32,121 bases of DNA from an uncultured Verrucomicrobia subdivision 3 bacterium. GTDB lineage: Bacteria; Verrucomicrobiota; Verrucomicrobiia; Limisphaerales; UBA11358. Position numbers and translations under genes: made by a program. Positions 7,914 to 15,137 of this stretch are shown one piece after another (positions within the stretch are counted from its first letter, which is position 1; each line of letters starts with the position of its first letter). The notes under the pieces were generated by a model. That model searched no databases, was not told where the DNA came from, and saw only the letters and a list, made by a program, of their open reading frames with translations. The stretch is taken from contig CAIQKM010000144.1 of assembly GCA_903872345.1 (NCBI GenBank), forward strand, positions 1 through 32,121, written 5' to 3'.

Positions 7914-8648
7914 ATGATGATCCATTCCGGCATTCTGGATGTGCGAAAAATCGGCGCGTTACTGCGCGGCGAAACCGGCTGCATTGATTCCTGGATCCGC
8001 CAGCCCCGCGTGGGAAATCTGGCCGTGCAGCTCATCTGGATTGTCGTGGGCATGGGCTGTTACGGCGCCGCCATGGGCGCGTGGCGTGACTCGTTGCAGG
8101 CGCTTTACACCGCCCTCAAATTCCCCCTCATCATCCTGCTCACCACCTTTGGCAACATTCTCATCAACGCCATGCTCGCGCCGTTGCTCGGCTTGAACAT
8201 CACGTTTCGCCAATGTTTGACCGCCATTCTCACCAGTTGCAGCCTCTCCTCCGCCATTCTGGGCGCGTTCAGCCCGCTCATCGCCTTCATGGTCTGGAAC
8301 GCCCCGCCCCTCACCGCCGCGCCCGCCGCCACGTCCGATCTCACTCACGACGCCATCCTGCTCGCCCACGTGCTCATCATCGCCTTCGCCGGCACCGTCG
8401 CCAATCTCCGCCTCTCGCAATGGCTCACGCAACTCGGCGGCAGCGCCGCCATCACCCGGCGCGTCCTGTTCGCCTGGCTCGCCGGCAACCTGTTTCTCGG
8501 CAGCCAGCTTTCCTGGATTCTGCGTCCCTTCGTCGGCCTGCCCGGCCTCCCCGTGGAATTCCTCCGCCCCAACGCCCTGCACGGAAATTTTTACGAAACC
8601 GTTCTCCAAATTTGCGCCCACCTCTTTTTCCCCGGCCACGGCAAATAA
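7914..8648 (+). CDS. integral membrane protein (paralog of the next gene)
   Basis: The 244-residue protein has about five hydrophobic helices: ~38-56 (VQLIWIVVGMGCYGAAMGAW), ~64-88, ~95-125, ~145-160 and ~190-215. No catalytic motif is seen. The core WRDSLQALYTALKFPLIILLT ... FSPLIAFMVW can be laid over the core of the next gene's product, with matching Lys-Phe/Ile, Phe-Arg-Gln/Leu-Arg-Glu and GAFSPLIAF/VGFAPVAWI positions. The two are therefore probably diverged duplicates of a Yip1-like or similar multi-spanning family. Tandem ATGs at 7914 and 7917 are the best starts; the longer open frame upstream is low-complexity and overlaps AT-rich spacer. Nineteen bases separate it from the next gene, indicating an operon. 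Confidence 0.75.
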   Translation: MMIHSGILDVRKIGALLRGETGCIDSWIRQPRVGNLAVQLIWIVVGMGCYGAAMGAWRDSLQALYTALKFPLIILLTTFGNILINAMLAPLLGLNITFRQCLTAILTSCSLSSAILGAFSPLIAFMVWNAPPLTAAPAATSDLTHDAILLAHVLIIAFAGTVANLRLSQWLTQLGGSAAITRRVLFAWLAGNLFLGSQLSWILRPFVGLPGLPVEFLRPNALHGNFYETVLQICAHLFFPGHGK

Positions 8649-8667
8649 ACCCTGAACCATCACACTT

Positions 8668-9393
8668 ATGATCGACCTCAACGTGCCCACCCCGCCGCCG
8701 CTCATCGCGCCCGGCGACAAACCCGGGGAACGCGAACCCATCGCCGGCGTCCTCGCCGTGGCCGAGGCCATGCTGCGCCAGCCGCGCCGCGTCATGTACC
8801 AGTTGCAACAGCCCGGCTCCGGCCGCCTGATCGCCGCCATGCTGGCCCTTGCCATCCTTTGCCTGGGTATCTATGGTCTCATCGTGGGCAGCTTTTCCGG
8901 CGGCACTCAATTATGGGCCGCCCCTGTGAAAATTATTTCCGGTCTCTTCGGCTCGGCCTTCATCTGCCTGCCCAGCCTCTACATCTTCACCTGTCTGAGC
9001 GGATCCCAGGCGCGGCTGCGCGAAGTCATCGGCTACGTCGCCGGTGTCCTCCTGTTGATTGGCATTCTGCTGGTCGGCTTCGCCCCCGTCGCGTGGATCT
9101 TTTCCCAATCCACCCAATCCCTCGCCTGGATGGGCTTCCTGCACCTGCTGTTCTGGTTCATCGCCAGCGTCTTTGGCCTCCGCTTTCTGGACGGCGGTTT
9201 CGCCCACGCCAAAGCCCGCACCAACACCGGCCTCTACGTCTGGATCGTTATTTTTCTCCTGACCTCGTTGCAAATGATGACCGCCCTGCGCCCCCTCATA
9301 GGCAAGGCCGAAAGCTTCCTGCCCCGCGAAAAAATGTTTTTCGTCGCCCACTGGTATCACAACCTGGATACCGAGTCTGAAACCAAACACTGA
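8668..9393 (+). CDS. integral membrane protein, Yip1-like
   Basis: The 241-residue protein has a Pro-rich cytoplasmic N-terminus (~60 residues, NVPTPPPLIAPGDKPGE) and then about five membrane helices at ~53-73, ~80-115, ~125-150, ~155-178 and ~190-210. The overall layout and the AAPVKIISGLFGSAFICLPSL region resemble Yip1-type membrane proteins, though I cannot confirm the family. It appears paralogous to the preceding gene and is probably co-transcribed with it. The function is unknown. Downstream lies a hairpin that faces the opposite strand as terminator, so this gene's own 3' end is not obvious. Confidence 0.75.
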   Translation: MIDLNVPTPPPLIAPGDKPGEREPIAGVLAVAEAMLRQPRRVMYQLQQPGSGRLIAAMLALAILCLGIYGLIVGSFSGGTQLWAAPVKIISGLFGSAFICLPSLYIFTCLSGSQARLREVIGYVAGVLLLIGILLVGFAPVAWIFSQSTQSLAWMGFLHLLFWFIASVFGLRFLDGGFAHAKARTNTGLYVWIVIFLLTSLQMMTALRPLIGKAESFLPREKMFFVAHWYHNLDTESETKH

Positions 9394-9408
9394 GCCGTTC
9401 TCGTTACC

Positions 9409-9446
9409 GGTTTAAAAAATAAACCCCCGGCCACCGGCCGGGGGTT
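9409..9446 (-). terminator. intrinsic terminator of the PEP-CTERM gene
   Basis: The dyad CCCCCGGCC (9424-9432), loop ACC, GGCCGGGGG (9436-9444) is followed on the minus strand by a T-rich run (complement of 9409-9423). It lies just after the minus-strand stop at 9474. On the plus strand the hairpin lacks a T-tract, so it would serve the preceding membrane-protein operon only weakly. Confidence 0.85.
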
Positions 9447-9473
9447 GCAAAAACTTCCGCGTCTGATGAGGAC

Positions 9474-10133
9474 TTATTTTTGGCGGCGATAAAATCCGGC
9501 TACCGCCAAACCGCCGACGGCCATTAGCGCCATAACACCCGGCTCCGGGGCGGGAACCGGCGTGCTGATGATCACATCTGGGGTGGGCAACGTGGTGGTT
9601 CCGGGCGTCACATTTGGAATCGTCGAGGGCGTCGAACTGCCACCCGCGTTGTCAATCTTGACATAGCTCGCCATGGCGGAGGTGGTGCCCAAATCGCCAT
9701 TCTTGATCATGTATTTGTCATCATTTGGATTCGTCGTGCTCGCGAATTCGAGCGAATAGTTACCCGCCGTAAGACTCACATTGGCCAAGCTCAGCGTATA
9801 TTGCTTAAACCCCGTCGTAAAATTCGTCGCAGGAAGTGTAAGTTGCGACAGCAAAGTACCGGTCCCCGCCGATCCGCCCAACGAACTATAGAGATCCAAG
9901 GACATGGGGACATTATCATCGTGGTTCTTCTTGATATCGAAGCCCAGCACCAAATCCGTCACCGTCGGCGTCCCGGCCAGCAGTGAAAAATTGAAGGTCG
10001 CGGAGCTGTTCGTATAAACCTGCATCACCCCGCCACCTTCGGCCGAGATAAGGTCCAGCGTGGCACCCGCATGCGCCACCGTGCCGCTGGCAGCCAGCGC
10101 GATTAAAAACCCGTTAACACAAAAACATTTCAT
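9474..10133 (-). CDS. secreted protein with PEP-CTERM sorting signal
   Basis: The 219-residue protein has a signal peptide (hydrophobic core VNGFLIALAASGTVA, cleavage near AHA at ~22). A Ser/Thr/Asn/Gly-rich beta-type region with almost no cysteine follows, then a Thr/Pro-rich linker. The C-terminal tail has the motif PAPEPG, a hydrophobic helix (VMALMAVGGLAVAGF) and YRRQK. This is the PEP-CTERM architecture, in which an exosortase removes the tail and exports the protein into the envelope or extracellular matrix. Such proteins usually occur in large numbers per genome; no exosortase is in this window. The gene stands alone, divergent from the SseB-like gene, with its own terminator. Cargo role unknown. 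Confidence 0.88.
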   Translation of the reverse strand: MKCFCVNGFLIALAASGTVAHAGATLDLISAEGGGVMQVYTNSSATFNFSLLAGTPTVTDLVLGFDIKKNHDDNVPMSLDLYSSLGGSAGTGTLLSQLTLPATNFTTGFKQYTLSLANVSLTAGNYSLEFASTTNPNDDKYMIKNGDLGTTSAMASYVKIDNAGGSSTPSTIPNVTPGTTTLPTPDVIISTPVPAPEPGVMALMAVGGLAVAGFYRRQK

Positions 10134-10528
10134 GCTATCACATTACATCCGCCCCCTGATTTGAATAGTTGACAAGATTCCCAAGCGTGACTAAGAAAAA
10201 CCTTTAGTTTGTTGTTGGTTGGCCATTTTTTATTATTGCCAAATCGCGTTCGTATTCGCTGCTTAATTAAGTTCCTTGGTTGATAAGTTTATAAGTCGTT
10301 TTTCTGTTGGGGCCTGACAATCCAGGATAATAATCCCGAATATGCTATGGCCGATCATCGTTTATAGCGGACGAATGGCAATAGGATGAGTTGCGGCGAA
10401 ATTTTGTCCCAGCCTATGTCCTGGATTTTGCCGGCTGGCGGACACGCCAAACCGCTGGCTTTTCCCAATGCCTTGGTTAAAATCGCGGAATTGTTCCAGT
10501 CCCAAACCTGTTTAATCCCGAGGAACTT
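10134..10528. promoter_or_regulatory. divergent AT-rich intergenic region
   Basis: This ~395-base region lies between two divergently transcribed genes, so it must hold promoters for both. It is clearly AT-rich at 10160-10350, with a TTGGC/GCCAA dyad around 10220-10245. I could not pick a convincing -35/-10 pair or sigma-54 site on either strand. The last ~140 bases are GC-rich and have open frames, but none reads like a protein. Confidence 0.45.
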
Positions 10529-11344
10529 GTGTTTAAAACCAAAGTCACCGCCCCGGCTCAAGTCGCCACCCGTCGCGCCCAAAACGTTGACGAATTTCTG
10601 GCCCATGCCATTCGCCAAATCTGCGAGGCCTCCCCGGAACTCGCCGCCTGTTACCTGCTGGATATGCAACGGCCGGGCGAACCGGAAATGCATTTTGTCA
10701 TCGCCCTCACGGTGGATGATGAACCCGGCCAGATGGAAGCTGTCGCCGGCCGTTTCCTTCAGCTGTTGCAATCTGAATTTCCCGCCCAGGCGGACCGGAC
10801 ATTCGTAATGTCTGCCAAATCCTTTGCCGAGCGATACGCAGGACATGAGTTTTACACGCGCACCCAAGCCCCGGCCGCGTTGCCGGCCGACATTGTGATT
10901 CCGCCCGTTGATCTCAACCAGCCGGTCGAAAATCCCGCCCTGGTAGCCGCTTTAACAGCGTTCGCCGCCGAACAAACCGAGCAAACCCGGCGCGAGTTGT
11001 TTCAGCAATTATCCGGCGCGAATTTTTTGGTTCCATTTTTCCCGGACGAAATGCAGACCTCGCCCGGCTCCCGGCCCGGCCAGCAAATTTTTGAAAAGGA
11101 CAGCCGGTTAAAAATTCCCGCCTGTGCTGATCGCGCTGGCAACGATCATTTGCCCCTGTTTACGGATTGGACCGCGATTCGCGCTTGGCTGGACCAACCC
11201 GTCTCCACCCTGGTCATGCCCGCAGCCGACGCCTGGGCTTTTATTCTCTCCCAACCACACTACGCCGGAGCCTTCATCAATCCCGGCGATGCACGATTGC
11301 AGGTCAGCAACGATTTGATTCAATACCTGCAAACCTTGCGCTGA
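10529..11344 (+). CDS. SseB-family protein with domains in swapped order
   Basis: The 271-residue protein appears to combine both halves of the SseB (enhanced serine sensitivity) family. Residues ~20-115 resemble the SseB C-terminal domain (ACYLLDMQRPGEPEMHFVIAL, then a secretion-chaperone-like helix). Residues ~145-270 resemble the SseB N-terminal domain (FLVPFFPDE, HLPLFTDWTAIRAWLD, FINPGDARLQVS). In E. coli SseB the order is the reverse. The biochemical role of SseB is not settled; it affects serine sensitivity and rhodanese (SseA) activity. The start is GTG at 10529, supported by GAGGA at 10520-10524. The gene is monocistronic and converges on the methyltransferase gene. Confidence 0.75.
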   Translation: MFKTKVTAPAQVATRRAQNVDEFLAHAIRQICEASPELAACYLLDMQRPGEPEMHFVIALTVDDEPGQMEAVAGRFLQLLQSEFPAQADRTFVMSAKSFAERYAGHEFYTRTQAPAALPADIVIPPVDLNQPVENPALVAALTAFAAEQTEQTRRELFQQLSGANFLVPFFPDEMQTSPGSRPGQQIFEKDSRLKIPACADRAGNDHLPLFTDWTAIRAWLDQPVSTLVMPAADAWAFILSQPHYAGAFINPGDARLQVSNDLIQYLQTLR

Positions 11345-11424
11345 AAGCATGAACACAGCCGGTGCGTTCGAAGTGCGTTGCAGACCCCCTATTTTCTAGG
11401 CCGTGGACAACCTATCCGCTTGGC

Positions 11425-11505
11425 AAAACGCAAGCCGCTGGAACCATTTCCCCCTCTCCCGGGGGAGAGGGCCGGGGTGAGGGCGAGCGTTGAACCATAT
11501 TGCCC
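11425..11505 (+). repeat. REP-like element, short copy
   Basis: This carries the right-half features of the composite element: AAAACGC, a hairpin CCCTCTCCC/GGGAGAGGG (11452-11460 with 11463-11471), then GCCGGGGTGAGGGCGAGCGT and ACCATATTGCC. Confidence 0.85.
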
Positions 11506-11560
11506 GACGAATTAACATCCTTACTGCCGCCCGTTCAATCACCAGACTTCCCCCGTCCTG

Positions 11561-11590
11561 ATTCGTGTTCCTTCGTGTTAATTCGTGGTT
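11561..11590 (+). repeat. decamer-period repeat, second copy
   Basis: Three tandem 10-base units share TTCGTG and end in GGTT, matching 6242-6271 at about 27 of 30 positions. It ends a few bases before the 3' end of the convergent methyltransferase gene. Confidence 0.75.
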
Positions 11591-11597
11591 AGCCTAA

Positions 11598-12443
11598 TCA
11601 AGGCGGAAACCCGATCGCCAGCTTCACCGCCGAGTATTCCGGGTGAATCGCCCCCGTCCGCGTGCGGATGATCAAATCCGGCTCCGTCCACGTCTGACCG
11701 CGAAACCACTCCGGCAAATCCTCCGCGCGCATCAGGCCGAACAGCGCGATCAGCGCCACATCGCCTTCCCGGAACACCACCGGCCGCTTCCGCACAATCA
11801 CCAGTCCCGCCGCCTGCGCGCCCGCCACCACCCGCGCCAGTTGCACCGGTTCATGCGGGAAGACGCAGGCAAAAAATCCGCCCGGCGCCAGATGCCGCGC
11901 CGCCGTCGTGCAATAATCCGCCACCGTCCCGCGCAATTCAAACCGGCACGCCAGCTTCTGCGGATGCTCGCTCGGCACCCCCGCGTCCGGCGGAAAATAC
12001 GGCGGGCTGCCCGTGACCAGCTCAAACTTTTCCTGCGGCTGCAAACTCGTCGCCGCCCGAAAATCTCCTTCGCGAATTTCGTAACGCTCCGTCAGCCCGT
12101 TGTAGAGCCGCGATTTCCGCGCCAGCGTCACGCTGTCCGCCTGCGCCTCCACCGTCACAAATTTCGCTCCCGGCAGCCGCCACGCGGAGATCATTCCCAC
12201 CGTGCCAATGCCGCTGCCCAAATCCAGCGCCGTGCGCGCCGTGGGACACCAGGTCGTGCCATACCACGCCGTCAAAATATCGTCCGTGGAAAAACGGTGG
12301 CCGTCCCGCAGTTGAAACAGCCGGAAATGGCCGCTGATCGCATCCAGCGTTTCGTGCGGCTCCACCGTCACGCCGGCGTCCGGTCCCGGCGGCACCGGCC
12401 CCGGCTTGCACCAGCCTTTGAAATGTGTCGCGTTGCTCATCAT
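11598..12443 (-). CDS. TrmN6-like SAM-dependent methyltransferase
   Basis: The 281-residue protein belongs to the COG4123 type, whose E. coli member methylates N6 of A37 in tRNA1(Val). Seen: HRFSTDDILTAW, typical of the group's substrate/SAM entry region; motif I LDLGSGIGTVGM; the acidic VTVEAQ after strand 2; and the catalytic loop SPPYFP in place of the commoner NPPY (both fit the N/D/S-PP-Y/F consensus for amino-group methylation). ATG codons at 12443 and 12440 are both possible; an in-frame TTG at 12449 overlaps the upstream stop. It follows the cation transporter gene by two bases, so they are co-transcribed. tRNA specificity is inferred from the family only. Confidence 0.85.
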   Translation of the reverse strand: MMSNATHFKGWCKPGPVPPGPDAGVTVEPHETLDAISGHFRLFQLRDGHRFSTDDILTAWYGTTWCPTARTALDLGSGIGTVGMISAWRLPGAKFVTVEAQADSVTLARKSRLYNGLTERYEIREGDFRAATSLQPQEKFELVTGSPPYFPPDAGVPSEHPQKLACRFELRGTVADYCTTAARHLAPGGFFACVFPHEPVQLARVVAGAQAAGLVIVRKRPVVFREGDVALIALFGLMRAEDLPEWFRGQTWTEPDLIIRTRTGAIHPEYSAVKLAIGFPP

Positions 12444-12445
12444 GC

Positions 12446-13333
12446 TCAAATTGTTTCCGCCCGCACCGGTTCAATGTGCACCAGCACATCGCTCACGTTT
12501 GTGATTTCCCGCCGGATCTGATTCTTCACCTGATGCCCGATCGCGTGCGACCGCTCCACCGTCATCTGCGCATCCACCATCACATGAATATCCACGAAGA
12601 AATGATAGCCCATCTTGCGCACAAAACATTTGTCGATCTCATCCACCCCCGGAATCGTCTTCGCAATCGTGCGGATGCGATCCGTCAATTCCTTGTCCGG
12701 CGCCCGGTCCATCAATTCGTTGAACGCCGGCCGCAGCAGCCGCCAGCCGTTGAAGCCAATCACACACGCCGCCGCAATCGCCGCCCAGTTGTCCGCCACC
12801 TCATAACCCTTGCCGCCCACCAGCGAAATCGTGATCCCAATGAACGCCGCCGCCGAAGTGATCGCATCGCTGCGATGATGCCACGCATCCGTCGTCACCG
12901 CGGAACTCTCCACCTGCGCCGCCTCGTGCAAAACAAACCGGAACAGCGTCTCCTTCACCACAATCACCGCCACCAGCACGATCAGCGTCCAGCCCGACGC
13001 CGCCGCGCGCGGCGCGATGATGCCCTGCAACGAATGGAACGCAATCAGCCCCGCCGCGAGCAACAGCATGCCCGACACTATCGCCGCCGCCAACGGCTCC
13101 GCCTTGCCATGCCCATAGGGATGATCTTCGTCCGGCGGCGTCTCCGCCACCACCAGCCCGCGCCAGACAATGATGGAACTGAAAATATCCGCCAGCGACT
13201 CCACCGCATCCGCGATCAACGCCTGCGAATGCCCGAGCAAGCCCGCCGCAAATTTCACCACCGTCAGGGTGATGTTCGCGGCCAACCCCAAAAAGGTGGC
13301 CCTCAGACTGCGTTGCAGACGATTTTGCGGCAC
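12446..13333 (-). CDS. cation diffusion facilitator (Zn/Fe/Mn efflux)
   Basis: The ~295-residue protein has the CDF layout: six membrane helices in the first ~210 residues, then a cytoplasmic domain of ~85 residues. Metal-site motifs are present: a DAVESLAD segment in helix 2 (first site), HPYGHGK in the loop after helix 3, and TDAWHHRSD in helix 5 (HxxxD). The C-terminal domain holds the FVDIHVMVD strand and HVH-like HIEP. It would export divalent metal in exchange for protons. The start is GTG 13333, giving the normal family length; the open frame continues 83 codons upstream without an ATG near the true N-terminus, and that extension is not protein-like. No clear Shine-Dalgarno precedes the GTG. 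Confidence 0.9.
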   Translation of the reverse strand: MPQNRLQRSLRATFLGLAANITLTVVKFAAGLLGHSQALIADAVESLADIFSSIIVWRGLVVAETPPDEDHPYGHGKAEPLAAAIVSGMLLLAAGLIAFHSLQGIIAPRAAASGWTLIVLVAVIVVKETLFRFVLHEAAQVESSAVTTDAWHHRSDAITSAAAFIGITISLVGGKGYEVADNWAAIAAACVIGFNGWRLLRPAFNELMDRAPDKELTDRIRTIAKTIPGVDEIDKCFVRKMGYHFFVDIHVMVDAQMTVERSHAIGHQVKNQIRREITNVSDVLVHIEPVRAETI

Positions 13334-13620
13334 GCGGAAATTCTGGCCTATAATCAGCCGCTGTGAAACTGAAAATGCGACCGGTCTGCAAGTTGTGAGA
13401 GGTGAAAATTCTTCGAACTGACCAAACCTTGCATGGGTGAATCCCAACGGAATTCCGGCCCCAAGCCCGGGGTTGCGAGCCAAGCAAGCTGCCCTGGATG
13501 CGCCCACCCATATGGCCAGCCCAGCCGTCAAAACAATTTCATGTTCATGGGAAGGGCCGAACGTAAAACCGTACCAGCCCAACGATTCTTGAAGCCCCCC
13601 CGCCTGCCCGTCCGCCAGAA
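13334..13620. other. intergenic region between TolC and CDF genes
   Basis: This ~287-base stretch lies 3' of the TolC gene and 5' of the CDF gene, both on the minus strand. No terminator after the TolC gene and no clear promoter for the CDF gene could be defined. The open frame that crosses it on the minus strand is the non-credible N-terminal extension of the CDF gene. Confidence 0.4.
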
Positions 13621-15084
13621 CTACTTGATCAGGAGATTTAGATGGTGGCGCTCAATCGTCCCGCCCTCCTGCTGCGAGAGATTCGCAATCGCCTCGGCGT
13701 AGTTGGCCAGCGAGCGGATTTCCTGGGAGCGCGCCGACGTCAGATTGTTCTGCAATTGCAGCACCGTGAACGTCGTGCTTTTGCCCACCGCATATTTCTT
13801 TTCCTCCGCATCCAGCGCCGCCTCGGCATAGATCCGGGCCGACTTGGTGGCATCCACGCTTTCCAGGGCGGACTCCGCCTGCTTCACCGCATCATCAATC
13901 TCCACCATCACATTCTGCTCGAGCTGCTTCAGCCTGATCAGATACTGCTGCATGGAAAGCTTGTCCGCCTTGAGCTGGTCGCGCGCGCCGGCATTGCTCA
14001 GCGGAATGGAAACCTGCGCGCCATAGCTGTAATACGGCCGGTTGCCCGCCTCATATTGCCCGAACGTGTTGTTATACGAACCGCCCGCGCCGTTGAAACC
14101 GTAGCTGCCCTTCAAATCCAGTTCCGGAAAAAGCTGGTTCTTGTCAAATTTCAGGACAATGCCCTGCCGCTCCACATCCAGCTTCGCCTGCAACAGATCC
14201 GGGCGCTGGGTCAGCCCCTTGCTCCAGCTGTCCTGCACATCGAACAACTGCCGCCCCGCCGTCAGCGTGTCGGCCGGGTCGATATCCTGGTCATGCCATT
14301 TCGCGTAATCATCCGTGATCAGGCTTTTCAGCGTGTTCTGATCCTGCTCCAGGGTGTATTGCGCCGCAATCAGATTGGCCCGGTTCTGCGCCACCTGCGC
14401 CTCGTCCTGCTGCACATCCAGCGGGGCGAGCGAACCAAACTGCACCCGCTGCTGGTCCTGGTTCAACTGGGTCTGCGCCACTTCCAGCGACTTCTGCTGC
14501 ACCTTCAGGTTTTCCCGGGCAAAAATCAGCTCGTCATAGGCGTTTTCCACCGCGGTGATGCTGTTGATGATTTGCAGGCGCAACTGCTGTTCGCTCCGCT
14601 TCAGGCTGTTTTTGCTGACCAGAATGGTCTTCTCGTCGCTGTTGATCCAGAAATTCTTCAGCAGCGGCTGCGTGACATTTACCCCCACCGACCCGTTGTT
14701 ATTGTCCGGGCCGGGGTTGTAGTAATCGTTGATGTTGCCGCCCAGCGAATAGGTGGTGCCCAGCGGCAGGGTGCCGCCAATGCTGGAATCAAACTTGTTG
14801 TTGTCGGAAAGGTAATCAACCCCGTTGGTGATGGCGCCACCGGCGTTATTATGCGTGTGCGTCCCGGAAATGCTCAATACCGGGTCATAGCCGCTATATG
14901 CCATATACACGGCATACAGGTCAATCTGGGGATTGTACCGCTCATACTGCACGTCCAGATTGTGCCGGATCGCCTCGCCAATGCAGTCGGCAAGCGACAT
15001 TACATGCCCCGCCGGGACGTTCGTCTGCGCCCACGCCCCCGGCAGCACAGCTGCCACAACCAGACCGGCACCAAGTTTTTTCAT
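13621..15084 (-). CDS. TolC-family outer membrane efflux protein
   Basis: The 487-residue protein has a signal peptide (MKKLGAGLVVAAVLPGAWA, cleavage ~19) and two outer-membrane-efflux-protein repeats. These contain long amphipathic helices rich in Q, A, L and E (ENAYDELIFARENLKVQ, QTQLNQDQQRV) and strand regions rich in Y, N and G. Such proteins form a trimeric channel from periplasm to outside, working with an RND or ABC pump and an adaptor. No pump or adaptor gene is adjacent. LAPLDVQQDEAQVAQ and RPDLLQAKLDVE are typical. It lies 53 bases downstream of the trigger factor stop, with a hairpin in between. The upstream partner may be anywhere in the genome. Confidence 0.93.
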   Translation of the reverse strand: MKKLGAGLVVAAVLPGAWAQTNVPAGHVMSLADCIGEAIRHNLDVQYERYNPQIDLYAVYMAYSGYDPVLSISGTHTHNNAGGAITNGVDYLSDNNKFDSSIGGTLPLGTTYSLGGNINDYYNPGPDNNNGSVGVNVTQPLLKNFWINSDEKTILVSKNSLKRSEQQLRLQIINSITAVENAYDELIFARENLKVQQKSLEVAQTQLNQDQQRVQFGSLAPLDVQQDEAQVAQNRANLIAAQYTLEQDQNTLKSLITDDYAKWHDQDIDPADTLTAGRQLFDVQDSWSKGLTQRPDLLQAKLDVERQGIVLKFDKNQLFPELDLKGSYGFNGAGGSYNNTFGQYEAGNRPYYSYGAQVSIPLSNAGARDQLKADKLSMQQYLIRLKQLEQNVMVEIDDAVKQAESALESVDATKSARIYAEAALDAEEKKYAVGKSTTFTVLQLQNNLTSARSQEIRSLANYAEAIANLSQQEGGTIERHHLNLLIK

Positions 15085-15111
15085 GATGAAACAGACGCCG
15101 CGAATGTCGGT

Positions 15112-15133
15112 CAGGTAACCGTTTGGTTACCTG
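15112..15133. terminator. hairpin between tig and TolC genes
   Basis: A perfect 9-bp stem (CAGGTAACC with GGTTACCTG, loop of four) starts four bases after the trigger factor stop. On the plus strand it is followed by six T, giving a classic terminator shape, but both flanking genes are on the minus strand, where an A-tract precedes and no T-tract follows. It may block antisense transcription or shape the tig/TolC transcript. Confidence 0.65.
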
Positions 15134-15137
15134 TTTT

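Larger units (their letters stand above)
11345..11597. other. convergent intergenic region with two repeats
   Basis: This lies between convergent genes. It contains a short copy of the CCCTCTCC dyad element and a decamer-period repeat, listed separately, and no gene. The 18-bp dyad at 11452-11471 is the only hairpin that could end transcription from either side; it has no T-tract. Confidence 0.55.

Noticed and set aside
10134..10300. Sigma-54 promoter upstream of the PEP-CTERM gene
   Set aside because: GG-rich and TTG strings occur, but none has the required GG-N10-GC spacing.
12425..13366. Long plus-strand open frame across the CDF and methyltransferase genes
   Set aside because: The translation is Arg/His-rich with no fold-like pattern, as expected for the complement of GC-rich genes; the minus strand has two clear families there.
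13334..13582. N-terminal extension of the CDF protein
   Set aside because: The family begins at about residue 84 of this frame; upstream sequence is not conserved-looking and has no membrane pattern.
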